A stretch of DNA of 49,450 nucleotides from contig CAINOC010000017.1 in assembly GCA_903851385.1 (NCBI GenBank), positions 1 through 49,450 of the forward strand, written 5' to 3'. The translations under genes were made by a program, and so were the position numbers. Source of the DNA: an uncultured Chlorobiaceae bacterium (GTDB taxonomy: Bacteria > Bacteroidota > Chlorobiia > Chlorobiales > Chlorobiaceae). Shown here piece by piece: positions 1 to 8,303 of the stretch (the first letter of the stretch is position 1; the number at the start of each line of letters is the position of its first letter). The notes beneath the pieces are model-generated. The model saw only the letters and a list, made by a program, of their open reading frames with translations, searched no databases and was not told the origin of the DNA.

Positions 1-1020
1 GAAGACACCGAAGAGTTGACCGTCCAGATCGTTACGGTCGGTAATCACAACAATGGTTGGATTCTCCATGGCAGCTTCGCGCATGACACGCGCGGCAAAG
101 CAGACCATCGTGATGCTCTTGCCCGACCCCTGGGTATGCCAGACAACCCCGCCCTTGTGGTTGCCATTGCTCGCTGAAGCCACAATGACGCGCTCAATAG
201 CCGAACGCACCGCATGGAACTGGTGGTACCCGGCGATCTTTTTTATAAGGGTGCCATCATCCTCAAACAGGATAAAGTAGCGCAGGAAATCGAGCAGATA
301 AGTTGGCGAAAGAACTCCACGGATCAAGGTTTCAAGTTCACTGAACTGACCGAGCGGGTCGAGAGTAACGCCATCAATGGTTCGCCAGGCCATAAAGCGC
401 TCAACATTGGCAGAGAGTGAACCCATAAGGGCCTCGGTGCCGTCTGAAATCACCAGAATTTCGTTGTACTGAAAAATATCCGGAATCTGCTCTTTATAGG
501 TCTCTATCTGGTCGAATGCCTTCCAGATGTCCGCCTTTTCATCAGCCGGATTCTTCAACTCCAGCAACACAATCGGCAAGCCGTTGACAAAGAGCACGAT
601 ATCCGGGCGGCGAGTCTGCTTTAGCCCCTTAATCGAGTACTGATTTACCGCCAGCCACTCATTTGCATCCCCATTCCCAAAATCGATCAATCGAACAAAG
701 TCGCCACGAGTTTCACCATCCTTCTGATACTCGACCGGTACACCATTAACCAGCAACTGATGAAACCTTCTATTAGCCGCAAGCAGCACCGGTGTATCAA
801 GATTCAGCACCTGATGCAAAGCATCCTCCCGAGCACCAAGAGGCACCAAAGGGTTCAGCCGGTTTATCGCTTCACGCAAACGACCAACCAGCACAACCTC
901 GGTATACGTCCTCCGCTCCGGCGAAGGCCCGTCAGGCGCAATATCAAGCCCATAGCGGTGACTGTACCCCACATCACCAAGCCAGCCCAAAGCCTCCCGT
1001 TCAAGTTGATCTTCAGTCAT
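1..1020 (-). CDS. hsdR: Type I restriction enzyme R subunit HsdR (N-terminal part, cut by window edge)
   Basis: The minus-strand frame is open from an ATG at 1020 to the left edge (340 codons), so the protein continues outside. HsdR is the ATP-dependent translocase and nuclease subunit of type I restriction complexes. A PD-(D/E)XK nuclease signature is readable (RRPDIVLF, then LLELKNP near residue 152). A Walker A motif, HTQGSGKS, lies near residue 300, followed by VVITDRNDLDGQLF, typical of the first helicase domain. It is the third gene of an hsdM-hsdS-hsdR order on the same strand. It is separated from hsdS by about 175 bases that carry an inverted REP pair. Motifs are seen directly; activity is inferred from the family. 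Confidence 0.95.
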   Translation of the reverse strand, partial: MTEDQLEREALGWLGDVGYSHRYGLDIAPDGPSPERRTYTEVVLVGRLREAINRLNPLVPLGAREDALHQVLNLDTPVLLAANRRFHQLLVNGVPVEYQKDGETRGDFVRLIDFGNGDANEWLAVNQYSIKGLKQTRRPDIVLFVNGLPIVLLELKNPADEKADIWKAFDQIETYKEQIPDIFQYNEILVISDGTEALMGSLSANVERFMAWRTIDGVTLDPLGQFSELETLIRGVLSPTYLLDFLRYFILFEDDGTLIKKIAGYHQFHAVRSAIERVIVASASNGNHKGGVVWHTQGSGKSITMVCFAARVMREAAMENPTIVVITDRNDLDGQLFGVF

Positions 1021-1055
1021 AGTGAAATATTATAACACATGATAACCTTGTCGAT

Positions 1056-1140
1056 GTTGGGGTTCAGGAATCACCCCAACCTACAATTTCCCATCAACCG
1101 CAACTGTATCCGTAGGTTGGGGTGATTCCTGAACCCCAAC
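1056..1140. repeat. Inverted pair of REP hairpin repeats (BIME-like)
   Basis: Two 29-base units face each other: 1056-1084 (minus) and 1112-1140 (plus). Each consists of a GTAG tetranucleotide, the arm GTTGGGGT, a 9-base loop (GATTCCTGA) and the arm ACCCCAAC. This matches the tetranucleotide-plus-hairpin architecture of REP sequences mobilised by RAYT transposases. A RAYT gene with the same repeats lies at 6011-6538. The pair sits between hsdS and hsdR inside the operon, where a transcript would fold into strong hairpins. Confidence 0.9.
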
Positions 1141-1194
1141 AATTTCAACAATTATTACCGACGTTTTCCCCGACGTTTTTTGTTCTTCTCCATG

Positions 1195-2532
1195 CTATGA
1201 ACCAACCTCCTCAAGCTGCGTTTCTGCTTCCGGTAAACGCAACCGACCGGAGATCAAGCGGGGGAGCAGGGCGTCACGGATATTAGTAAGTGTGCGTATA
1301 TGCTTTTGATTTCTATTTTTACAAGCATCAATTTGCGATATACCAGCGTCATATAATTGTTTTACAACTTCGGATGGAGGTACAACTACTTTCAAATCTG
1401 ATATTGAACCCAAACTTAAATTAGCTTGAACTGCTTGAACAACACGCTCCACCATATTTTGGCGTGAATCATCCCTTTGGAGAAAATGTTTTATTAAGCC
1501 CCCAGGAAATCGATTAGGGTCAGGCCGTATTAATGCCACAGCTTGATTGGTATTTGCCGGTAAAAAATCTTCAGTCATTACTGCTATTCGCCCGATAGTT
1601 CCTGCAATAGTGATGAGTACATCATCAACTTGTAATTGTGAGCGCTTCAGTAATTCGTGCGTTTCATTATCGATGTAGGCAAATTTTCCCGGTATAAATT
1701 CACCGTCTTCGGTTAAAGATTCAACTTTAATGAAATTAATTCCCGATGCAACGAATGGACGTTTAAGTGTCGTTGGTGTTGTTCCTTTGGTTATTCGATT
1801 GGTAATGTCACGTAGGCATTTAACTGTCCACCCCTTCGGTATCAACCCGAGTTCCGACTCCTCAAAGCTGTCAGGGAAAAGCGCAGCGGTATCAGCATTC
1901 ATGCCTTCCGGCTCACGGCCTTCCTGTTTGGCGTGCACGGGGTCGAAGTCCACAAACCATGATTTGAACAGTGCCTGAGCAATTGCTTCAAGTGTGGCGT
2001 TTGTTTCGCGTAGCAATGCGATGCGGTCATCAATGGCTCGCAGCACTGATACAACATTTTGTTGAATTATTAGACTTGGTAGAGATATTTCAAATGAGGC
2101 TATAACTTTGGCATTCGCCCCAGCCTGTGCTGATCCTGTTTTTGAGGAATTGATAAATTTCCACCAAAATGGAGATCGCATTTGATACCAGATAAAGTAT
2201 GGATTTGCTATTCTATGATCCACACGGAGTCTTATCAAATACGATGCGAACACGGCAATTTCGTTGCCTGTGAATATAAAATTCTCACCCGTGCTATTTC
2301 CTGTTCGTGCAACGACAATATCACCCTCGTGCAATAGGTATTTTGATATTTGACTTTGTTCTATTTGACAATGAGGCACTGTTGACCATGAGACTATGCC
2401 ACCTTGAATGTCGGTAATTCTTAAAAACTTTGGTCCTATTGGTTCATTCTCCGCACTGGCTGTATACCCATATGAAATGTCCGTACAGACATTAGAAAGT
2501 ATTGGCTTAGCAGAAGTATTTTCAAAACTCAT
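1195..2532 (-). CDS. hsdS: Type I restriction-modification specificity subunit HsdS
   Basis: HsdS recognises the bipartite DNA target for the type I complex. The protein is about 445 residues, normal for the family. It has two variable target-recognition domains, each followed by a conserved helical spacer. The central spacer contains [20 protein letters not shown] near residue 190. The C-terminal spacer contains [14 protein letters not shown] chose the ATG at 2532 rather than the upstream in-frame start at 2547. It follows GGAGG by 8 bases and overlaps the hsdM stop by 11 bases, a usual translationally coupled arrangement. A tiny 12-codon basic frame follows the stop (1155-1193); I do not treat it as a gene. 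Confidence 0.93.
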   Translation of the reverse strand: MSFENTSAKPILSNVCTDISYGYTASAENEPIGPKFLRITDIQGGIVSWSTVPHCQIEQSQISKYLLHEGDIVVARTGNSTGENFIFTGNEIAVFASYLIRLRVDHRIANPYFIWYQMRSPFWWKFINSSKTGSAQAGANAKVIASFEISLPSLIIQQNVVSVLRAIDDRIALLRETNATLEAIAQALFKSWFVDFDPVHAKQEGREPEGMNADTAALFPDSFEESELGLIPKGWTVKCLRDITNRITKGTTPTTLKRPFVASGINFIKVESLTEDGEFIPGKFAYIDNETHELLKRSQLQVDDVLITIAGTIGRIAVMTEDFLPANTNQAVALIRPDPNRFPGGLIKHFLQRDDSRQNMVERVVQAVQANLSLGSISDLKVVVPPSEVVKQLYDAGISQIDACKNRNQKHIRTLTNIRDALLPRLISGRLRLPEAETQLEEVGS

Positions 2533-4078
2533 AACCCAGCCCTCCAAGCTTCTGCCGAATCAGCAGATCCAGCTCAACCCCCTTAGCCATCTGCTCCCCG
2601 AGCGTCTCCGTAAGCTTCAGCATCTTCTCACCAAAAGCTTCGTCATCATCCTCAACCGCCTCAGCTCCAACATACCGACCCGGAGTCAGCACATGCCCAT
2701 GTTCAGCAATTTCCGCCAGTGTCACACTCCGGCAGAACCCTGCCACATCGGCATACTCAACATTTGCTTCACCATCTTCCCGCCATGCATGCACGGTATC
2801 AGCGATTCTCTGGATATCTGCATCAGTTAACTCAATCTGAACCCGGCTGATCATGGTGCCGAGCTTGCGGGCATCGATAAAGAGCACTTCGCCCTTGCGC
2901 TTGCTCTTTTGCTTGACCAGAAACCAGAGACAGGCGGGAATCTGCGTATTGAAAAAGAGTTGACCCGGCATGGCAACCATGATTTCAACCTTGTCGGCCT
3001 CAACCATAGCCCGCCGTATATCGCCCTCCGAGTTCTGGCTGGACGACATGGAGCCATTGGCCAGCACGATACCTGCACGGCCATTAGGCTTTAAATGGTA
3101 GAGCATGTGCTGCAGCCAGGCATAGTTGGCGTTGCCTTGCGGCGGGGTGCCGTAGACCCAGCGCGGATCGCCCTCAAGGCTGCCGTGCCACCAGTCGGAG
3201 ATGTTGAAGGGTGGATTGGCCAGCACAAAGTCGGCACGCATATCGGGGTGCTGGTCTCGAACAAAGGTGTCGGCAGGCTCTTTGCCAAGGTTGAAGTCGA
3301 TGCCCCGAATGGCAAGGTTCATGGCAGCGAGGCGCCAGGTTGTGGGGTTCGACTCCTGACCGTAGATAGAGACATCGCCGATTGTACCGCCGTGCGCTTC
3401 GATGAATTTTTCAGACTGCACAAACATGCCGCCGGAGCCGCAGCAGGGGTCATAGACCTGACCCTGATGGGGGGCAAGCACAGCCACAAGGGTTTTAACA
3501 ATACTGGCGGGCGTGTAGAACTGGCCGCCTCGTTTGCCTTCGGCACTGGCGAACTGACCGAGAAAATATTCATAAACCTGACCAAGCAGGTCGCGGGCAG
3601 TCTGGCCGGTTGTACCAAAACCGATAGTGGAAACCATATCCACCAGTTCGCCAAGCTTGCCATCAGGGAGCTGAACGCGGGCGTAGCGTTTGTCGAGAAT
3701 TCCTTTGAGCTTCGGGTTTTCGGCCTCAATCAGGGTAAGGGCATCGTCGATACGCTTGCCGATGTCGGGCTGCTTTGCCTGCGCCCGAAGGGTTTCCCAG
3801 CGTGCCGGTTCCGGTACCCAGAAGACGTTTGCCTCTTTGTAGTAGTCGCGATCTTCAAGTTCTTCCTGCAAGAGGCAGGAATCGGAATCGTCGAGGAAAT
3901 AGTCGTCGCCGGTATCTGAAAGGCGCCGTGTGAGTTCGGTGCGGTGGGTCTGGAAGGAGTCGGAGATATACTTTACAAAAATGAGGCCGAGTACAATATG
4001 CTTGTATTCGGCTGCATCCATATTGGCCCGGAGTTTATCGGCAGTGGCCCAGAGCGTTTTTTTAATGTCGTCGATCAT
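2522..4078 (-). CDS. hsdM: Type I restriction-modification DNA adenine methyltransferase HsdM
   Basis: 518 residues, full length for HsdM. The N-terminal helical HsdM domain starts [26 protein letters not shown]. It is followed by an N6-adenine methyltransferase domain with the AdoMet-binding motif [10 protein letters not shown] (from residue 210) and the catalytic NPPF motif (residues 288-291). With HsdS it forms the methylase, and with HsdR the restriction complex. It is the first recognised gene of the operon; its 3' end overlaps hsdS. No clear ribosome-binding site precedes the ATG. A possible 47-codon gene lies immediately upstream on the same strand. Confidence 0.97.
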   Translation of the reverse strand: MIDDIKKTLWATADKLRANMDAAEYKHIVLGLIFVKYISDSFQTHRTELTRRLSDTGDDYFLDDSDSCLLQEELEDRDYYKEANVFWVPEPARWETLRAQAKQPDIGKRIDDALTLIEAENPKLKGILDKRYARVQLPDGKLGELVDMVSTIGFGTTGQTARDLLGQVYEYFLGQFASAEGKRGGQFYTPASIVKTLVAVLAPHQGQVYDPCCGSGGMFVQSEKFIEAHGGTIGDVSIYGQESNPTTWRLAAMNLAIRGIDFNLGKEPADTFVRDQHPDMRADFVLANPPFNISDWWHGSLEGDPRWVYGTPPQGNANYAWLQHMLYHLKPNGRAGIVLANGSMSSSQNSEGDIRRAMVEADKVEIMVAMPGQLFFNTQIPACLWFLVKQKSKRKGEVLFIDARKLGTMISRVQIELTDADIQRIADTVHAWREDGEANVEYADVAGFCRSVTLAEIAEHGHVLTPGRYVGAEAVEDDDEAFGEKMLKLTETLGEQMAKGVELDLLIRQKLGGLGYEF

Positions 4079-4095
4079 GAATCAATATCAACTAT

Positions 4096-4239
4096 TTATT
4101 TTTTTTTAAGGTGTGACTTCGCAATATCCCATAATGATTTCCCCTCACTATTTACCCAGTGCCAGTTTCCATTAACACCACCAGGGTCTTTCTGCTCAGG
4201 GTGTAAAGCTGGAAGGAGAGATCTTGTCTGCTTTGTCAT
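4096..4239 (-). CDS. Possible 47-residue small protein upstream of hsdM, unknown
   Basis: A short minus-strand frame, ATG at 4239 to TAA at 4096, ends 17 bases before hsdM. The peptide begins MTKQTRSLLPALHPEQK and contains NGNWHWVNSEGKSLWDIAKSHL. Its protein-like composition (three tryptophans, a balanced helix-like C-terminus) suggests a real gene or the tail of one. Against it, the only Shine-Dalgarno-like run (AGGA) is too close to the ATG. I recognise no family. It could be a leader gene of the restriction operon or a gene fragment. Confidence 0.35.
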   Translation of the reverse strand: MTKQTRSLLPALHPEQKDPGGVNGNWHWVNSEGKSLWDIAKSHLKKK

Positions 4240-4638
4240 GTCCTGCTGAAATTGAAAAGATCATTTTTTGAGCGATTTCGATGTGATTTTAAGGGTAGTC
4301 ATGTACTTCAGTTAAATCAGCAACCCACGCAATAAGGGGCTATCAACGTATGTTTTAAATGGCGTAAGGTGATTTTTATAGCGTAAATTATCATATTAGT
4401 ATAATATCCATAAAGTAATTATTAAAGAATGAGATTTGGCGTGGAGGGTACACTCAACGTCAGGGTATAGATCTCCCGTTGAGTTTTTTTCGTTATAAAC
4501 AAAAATCAATAGCTATGGCTTGATGTGTCTTGTTTATTGTTGCAAGTCCAGTGCAGGGATGAGCATAATTTCAATTAAATCATCCGAAGGTGTTATATAG
4601 CAGCCACAATGTACAGTTAACTTATAGAGCAAACTACC
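4240..4638. other. AT-rich intergenic region with an orphan terminator-like hairpin
   Basis: No credible protein gene is visible on either strand. The stretch holds a TATAAT box (4400-4405) and, downstream, the hairpin described at 4452-4490. The rest shows nothing I can interpret. Confidence 0.5.
4452..4490 (+). terminator. Rho-independent terminator-like hairpin without an upstream gene
   Basis: The arms ACTCAACG (4452-4459) and CGTTGAGT (4477-4484) pair perfectly around a 17-base loop and are followed by a T-run to 4490. Since no plus-strand gene precedes it, it may end a small RNA or belong to a lost gene. Confidence 0.5.
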
Positions 4639-4866
4639 ATGTCAATTAACGACCTCTTGCCCTCTGTAGCATCCTTGTCACACGCCGATAAATTCAGGTT
4701 AGTGCAAATTCTTCTCGAACAATTGGCAAAAGCAGAAGGTATATCTGCCCTGCAAGCACCAGTCCCTGCCGAGACCTTTAACCCGCGCCATTATTTTGGA
4801 GTAGCTCATCAATCCCGACAAACGATTGATGAGTATATAGCAAGCAGCCGGGAAGGATGGAACTAA
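4639..4866 (+). CDS. Probable antitoxin partner of the PIN-domain toxin
   Basis: 75 residues, beginning MSINDLLPSVASLSHADKFR and ending in a charged DEYIASSREGWN tail. The segment LSHADKFRLVQILLEQLAKAEG looks like the N-terminal helix-helix element of small addiction-module antitoxins. I cannot assign a named family. Its stop codon overlaps the next ATG by one base (TAATG), and the next gene is a PIN-domain protein, so the two form a standard antitoxin-toxin operon. The antitoxin would neutralise the toxin and repress its own promoter. Function is inferred mostly from position. Confidence 0.7.
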   Translation: MSINDLLPSVASLSHADKFRLVQILLEQLAKAEGISALQAPVPAETFNPRHYFGVAHQSRQTIDEYIASSREGWN

Positions 4867-5243
4867 TGGATCATTTAATTGATACCAATATCGTCATTTA
4901 CTATTTTAATGGATTGACGAATGATGAATCACTGCACAATCTGCTGAACGAGAGTTTCAAGATTTCCATAATCACCAAAATCGAGTTTTTGGGTTGGGGA
5001 CAATTTGTTGCCGATTCCACCTTATACACCAAGGCAAAGGCGTTTATTGGCAATGCCACAGTGTTTGAGCTGGACGAGGCGATTGCTGAGCAATCCATTT
5101 TGCTTCGACAGCAATTCAAAACCAAAACGCCTGATGCCATCATTGCGGCAACAGCCTTGGAAAACAATTTGGCGGTGGTCACCCATAATACTCAAGACTT
5201 CAACCGTTTAGGGGTGAAAACTATTTCCGTGACCATGAAATAA
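4866..5243 (+). CDS. vapC: VapC-family PIN-domain ribonuclease toxin
   Basis: A PIN-domain protein of 125 residues. The four acidic active-site residues are visible: D6 in IDTNIVIYYF, E40 in ITKIEF, D90 in TPDAIIAATA and D111 in THNTQDF. VapC toxins are Mg-dependent RNases that cut tRNA or rRNA. I chose the ATG at 4866, which overlaps the antitoxin stop by one base and has AAGGA about 8 bases upstream. The in-frame ATG at 4857 lies too close to that site. The catalytic set is complete, so the toxin appears intact. Confidence 0.88.
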   Translation: MDHLIDTNIVIYYFNGLTNDESLHNLLNESFKISIITKIEFLGWGQFVADSTLYTKAKAFIGNATVFELDEAIAEQSILLRQQFKTKTPDAIIAATALENNLAVVTHNTQDFNRLGVKTISVTMK

Positions 5244-5359
5244 TTACCCCAGCAAGAGCATTCTACCAAGGTGAAACTTTGGATGGTGTTGCCGTCTACA
5301 TTAAAATTACAGGATTTACGGATAATCGCCCTCCCGTTATTCAGTTTAAAGCCGAATAG
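5244..5359 (+). pseudogene. 3' remnant of an unidentified gene
   Basis: Directly after vapC, a frame offset from it reads TPARAFYQGETLDGVAVYIK and then ITGFTDNRPPVIQFKAE before a TAG at 5357-5359. It has no start codon of its own, and its upstream part overlaps the end of vapC in another frame. The composition is protein-like, so I take it as the tail of a gene whose front was lost, perhaps when the TA pair inserted. I do not recognise the family. Confidence 0.35.
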
Positions 5360-5427
5360 CCAATATCTCTTATGGCTCACAATCATTAACCTTGCACGCC
5401 ATGCATGGTGAGTTTTGCTCCTCCTGA

Positions 5428-5550
5428 GGCGAGGGGATTTGGGATGAAGAGAGTTACTGGCGTTACACTGAGGCCCCGGCCCCGCTCGTAAAGCTTCTGA
5501 AACTGGTGGACCGTCATTCTGATTTATTAAGGGAGATGGCTAACGTTTGA
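5428..5550 (+). pseudogene. 3' remnant of an unidentified gene
   Basis: An open stretch bounded upstream by a stop reads GEGIWDEESYWRYTEAPAP and then LVKLLKLVDRHSDLLREMANV before TGA at 5548-5550. No start codon is present. The codon pattern and amphipathic C-terminal helix look like real protein, so this is probably another gene tail left in the island. Family unknown. Confidence 0.35.
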
Positions 5551-5574
5551 CATATTCGGCTGAGTGGAAAGAAA

Positions 5575-5595
5575 GTGCTGAGTGCTGAGTGCCGA
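5575..5595. repeat. Three tandem heptamers (GTGCTGA type)
   Basis: GTGCTGA occurs twice in a row and is followed by GTGCCGA. Related GGCAGT repeats follow at about 5607-5630. This is a short degenerate tandem repeat in non-coding sequence. Confidence 0.6.
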
Positions 5596-5633
5596 GGTAA
5601 GAAGTTGGCAGTGGGCAGTCAGCATTTGGCAAT

Positions 5634-5813
5634 TTAAATCAGTTGGTAGAGGGCTGAGTTGTTCAAAACTTGCCGGTTCTCATGCGCCAATTTTTTGGGT
5701 CGCGGTTGAGAGAATGCATCAAAACTCTGAAAGAGCTTTTCGATAAGCTCCGCTCTTTCAACAGGAAGTAAAGCAAGAGCATCTTTGAAAATTCGCTCAG
5801 CGACTATGGTCAT
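5634..5813 (-). pseudogene. Truncated addiction-module antitoxin
   Basis: A 59-residue minus-strand frame begins MTIVAERIFKDALALLPVER and continues AELIEKLFQSFDAFSQPRPK. The first 35 residues fit the N-terminus of the small addiction-module component family (about 75 residues, with LPxxERAELIExLxxSxD). The expected C-terminal half, usually ending in a positively charged helix with W and E residues, is replaced by unrelated sequence ending NNSALYQLI. No toxin gene follows. I read it as a degraded antitoxin; it could still produce a short peptide. Confidence 0.6.
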
Positions 5814-5900
5814 ATTGTTACCTGTAAATTTTTTTTAACAGTAAAATACACTCTTTCGGGTAAAAAAAGTTACAGGACTTGAAAATATTCCACCCTCGAT

Positions 5901-6006
5901 GTTGGGGTTCAGGACTCACCCCAACCTACAATTCGACATTATCTTTGGTCATATAAAAAATGGTATAACCTCAATATGTAGGTTGGGGTGAGTCCTGAAC
6001 CCCAAC
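5901..6006. repeat. Inverted pair of REP hairpins next to the RAYT gene
   Basis: Units at 5901-5929 (minus) and 5978-6006 (plus) each have GTAG, arm GTTGGGGT, a 9-base loop and arm ACCCCAAC. Both share the loop variant GAGTCCTGA instead of GATTCCTGA. The inner end lies 4 bases from the RAYT stop codon. Confidence 0.92.
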
Positions 6007-6010
6007 GGTT

Positions 6011-6538
6011 TTAATCCCCAAAGTTGCCGTCATTGTCGATAAATGACGTGCCCCAATTATTCTCGACAATACCCTGTGATACAAACCGGTGAATTGAGGA
6101 ATGTGGCCAATCAATTGGAGTTGCCGCATGCCCGTGCTTTACAGGATTGAAATGAATGTAGTCTACATGTCGGGCAAAATCCTCGTCATTTTGAATCAGA
6201 TGTTCCCAGTAACGACGTTGCCAGATACCACGCTCACCCTTGTTGAGACGGCTTTCACTGATACTCTCTGTTTTGGGTAAAAGGCGAGATAACCCTGTCT
6301 TGATTAGAGCCAAGCGGGTAGGGAAGTCTTTATCTCCTTCAGGCAACGTCCAGATTGTGTGTAGATGTTCAGGCATGATGACAATGGCATCAATAGTAAA
6401 TGGATGGCGTTCTTTTACGCTGCGGAATGAAGAACGCAGAAGATCGATGTGCTCTACCAGTATCGATTGAGTGCGGTCAGCAAGGGTAAGCGTGAAAAAA
6501 TAGGTGCCACCCTCGATATTGGCGCGTTTATAGCGCAT
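6011..6538 (-). CDS. REP-associated tyrosine transposase (RAYT, Y1 transposase family)
   Basis: 175 residues, usual for RAYTs. The protein carries the HUH motif H58-L59-H60 in IVIMPEHLHTIW. It has the conserved WQRRYWEHLI segment (from residue 106) and the catalytic tyrosine Y127 in DYIHFNPVKHGHA. RAYTs are single-strand-specific HUH nucleases related to IS200/IS605 TnpA that recognise REP hairpins carrying a 5' tetranucleotide. Here the gene is bracketed by such repeats: a pair 4 bases beyond its stop and one unit 73 bases before its start. Start and active-site residues are intact, so it may be functional. No strong ribosome-binding site is visible. Confidence 0.93.
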   Translation of the reverse strand: MRYKRANIEGGTYFFTLTLADRTQSILVEHIDLLRSSFRSVKERHPFTIDAIVIMPEHLHTIWTLPEGDKDFPTRLALIKTGLSRLLPKTESISESRLNKGERGIWQRRYWEHLIQNDEDFARHVDYIHFNPVKHGHAATPIDWPHSSIHRFVSQGIVENNWGTSFIDNDGNFGD

Positions 6539-6611
6539 GGGTCAAGAGTTCCATTTCCGTTTATTTTCGGCGATAATTGATGATTATTGTGCAATTTGTG
6601 AACTTATCGAT

Positions 6612-6640
6612 GTTGGGGTTCAGGAATCACCCCAACCTAC
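6612..6640 (-). repeat. Single REP hairpin upstream of RAYT
   Basis: One 29-base unit: GTAG, arm GTTGGGGT, loop GATTCCTGA, arm ACCCCAAC, read on the minus strand. It is preceded on the plus strand by TCGAT, as are the units at 1056 and 5901. It also lies just downstream of the stop codon of the 86-residue gene at 6649. Confidence 0.92.
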
Positions 6641-6648
6641 GTTTGCAA

Positions 6649-6909
6649 TTATCTTTTAATGGCGTCGAAGTTGACGGGGAATGAGGGTTCGATGTTGTTG
6701 TTGCTGTCGCATCCTTCGGGCATGGTGTGGATGCCTGTGGGGAGGGTGTTATGGGTGGCGATGTAGTCGCGAAGGTAGTTGGTGAGGCGGTAGTAGCCGC
6801 TTGGTTTTCCGGTTGTTGCGAGGAGCGGTTTGCCCTTGGCCCAACGTTCAACGATCTGCTCAGCTAATGCGTTATCTGTATTTTGCGGGGTATGCATGAA
6901 CGGTTGCAT
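6649..6909 (-). CDS. Hypothetical protein, 86 residues
   Basis: The predicted protein begins MQPFMHTPQNTDNALAEQIV, continues ERWAKGKPLLATTGKPSGYY and ends EPSFPVNFDAIKR. I recognise no domain. There is no signal peptide or membrane segment. Amino-acid use is protein-like in this frame and poor in the competing frame at 6627-6851. A second in-frame ATG at 6897 is possible, and neither start has a clear ribosome-binding site. It shares a strand with the RAYT but is separated from it by a REP unit. Confidence 0.5.
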   Translation of the reverse strand: MQPFMHTPQNTDNALAEQIVERWAKGKPLLATTGKPSGYYRLTNYLRDYIATHNTLPTGIHTMPEGCDSNNNIEPSFPVNFDAIKR

Positions 6910-7061
6910 TGTTGGTTCTTTGAGATGAAAGGGAAGCTTATCTATTTACTGAATATTGGGTTCAAAGAAAAACGATGGATGCATGAACGCTCGTTATAAA
7001 TGTAAATGAACACTATATTATATCTATACCATAGCCTGTAGTCACGAAAAAGGAGAAGATT

Positions 7062-7832
7062 ATGTGGACATTTGATCTGATGACTGTTCTGGTTGTTCTG
7101 GTTGCTTTTCTTGTTTCGTCGGTTAAGATTCTCAGGGAGTATGAAAGGGGAGTTGTGTTCCGCCTTGGCCGGATTATTGGTGCAAAGGGGCCGGGAATAA
7201 TTATTCTGATTCCGGGAATCGATAAAATGGTGAAGGTTGATCTTCGTACCGTAACGCTGGATGTGCCTCCACAGGATATTATCACGCGTGACAACGTATC
7301 GGTGAAGGTCAGTGCGGTTGTCTATTTTCGTGTGCTTGACCCAATCAAAGCGATTGTTGATGTTGCTGATTTTCATTTTGCTACATCGCAGCTTGCGCAA
7401 ACTACGCTTCGGAGTGTGTGCGGACAGGGTGAACTTGATAATCTGCTTGCTGAACGGGATGAAATCAATGACCGTATCCAGACGATACTTGACAAGGATA
7501 CTGAGCCCTGGGGAGTCAAGGTGAGCAAGGTTGAAGTGAAGGAGATTGACTTGCCCGAGGGTATGCGGCGGGCAATGGCAAAACAGGCCGAGGCAGAGAG
7601 GGAAAGGCGGTCGGCTATCATTAATGCGGAAGGGGAGTTTCAGGCAGCCCAGCGCCTTGCTGATGCGGCAGCTATCATTTCAGGTACTCCTGCAGCCCTG
7701 CAGCTTCGCTATCTGCAGACATTGAAGGATATCGCAGCTGAGAATAACTCAACCACGGTGTTTCCAATACCAATGGATCTTTTCAGGCCATTTTTTGAAA
7801 TCAAGCAACAGGTAAATCCTCCGACAACCTAA
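7062..7832 (+). CDS. Slipin/stomatin-like SPFH (band 7) membrane protein
   Basis: 256 residues. An N-terminal membrane segment (about 4-22, [17 protein letters not shown]) is followed by an SPFH/band 7 domain starting [22 protein letters not shown] coiled, charged stretch (about 165-205, [20 protein letters not shown]) follows, with a final short hydrophobic end. Slipins form oligomers that organise membrane microdomains and often regulate an associated NfeD-type membrane protein or protease; no NfeD gene is adjacent here. AAGGAGAAG precedes the ATG at a good distance. The following stress protein gene is 12 bases away and probably co-transcribed. Confidence 0.92.
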   Translation: MWTFDLMTVLVVLVAFLVSSVKILREYERGVVFRLGRIIGAKGPGIIILIPGIDKMVKVDLRTVTLDVPPQDIITRDNVSVKVSAVVYFRVLDPIKAIVDVADFHFATSQLAQTTLRSVCGQGELDNLLAERDEINDRIQTILDKDTEPWGVKVSKVEVKEIDLPEGMRRAMAKQAEAERERRSAIINAEGEFQAAQRLADAAAIISGTPAALQLRYLQTLKDIAAENNSTTVFPIPMDLFRPFFEIKQQVNPPTT

Positions 7833-7844
7833 ACGTTTTCTATC

Positions 7845-8303
7845 ATGTTCAAGATTCATACTATTCTCTGTCCAGTCGATTTTTCAGACGCTTCTAAAAA
7901 AGCGATACGCTATGCAAAGGAATTTGCAGGCAATATGGGCGCTTCTGTCTATCTGCTGAATGTGGTTGAGCCGAGGCCTATGGCGATGGATGTATCGCTC
8001 AATTATGTGCCGTTTGAAGTCGATATGGAAAATGCGGCAAAAGAGGATCTTGAGGTTATTGTTCAGGAATTTCAGCGTGTAGGGCTCCGGGCTGAGTGTG
8101 GCGTGGTGACAGGTAACCCCGCAGACTCGATTCTTGAAAACATCGAAATGTTCAATGTCAATCTTGTCATTATGGGTTCTCACGGCAAAAAAGGGCTGAG
8201 CCGCCTGATTATGGGCAGTGTTGCTGAGATTGTTGTCCGCAAGGCGAATTGCCCCGTTCTGATTGTAAAATCGGAAGAGAAGGAGTTTATCGGCGAGGAG
8301 TGA
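7845..8303 (+). CDS. Universal stress protein (UspA family)
   Basis: 152 residues forming a single Usp domain. It starts ILCPVDFSDASKKAIRYA and ends with the ATP-binding pattern GSHGKKGLSRLIMGSVAE followed by VVRKANCPVLIV, i.e. Gx2Gx9G(S/T). This predicts an ATP-binding Usp protein. It lies 12 bases after the slipin gene. Its 3' end overlaps the 3' end of the convergent meaB gene by 17 bases, so the two transcripts would be antisense there. Confidence 0.93.
   Translation: MFKIHTILCPVDFSDASKKAIRYAKEFAGNMGASVYLLNVVEPRPMAMDVSLNYVPFEVDMENAAKEDLEVIVQEFQRVGLRAECGVVTGNPADSILENIEMFNVNLVIMGSHGKKGLSRLIMGSVAEIVVRKANCPVLIVKSEEKEFIGEE

Noticed and set aside
1155-1193. Twelve-codon basic frame (MEKNKKRRGKRR) just after hsdS
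   Set aside because: It has a distant GGAGG upstream, but it is too short and simple to call a gene.
3095-3919. 274-codon plus-strand open frame
   Set aside because: It lies wholly antisense to hsdM, whose protein carries clear catalytic motifs. Composition of the antisense product is not protein-like.
1056-6640. Interpreting the GTTGGGGT repeats as CRISPR repeats
   Set aside because: The units are scattered, alternate in orientation, lack regular spacers, and match REP architecture next to a RAYT gene.
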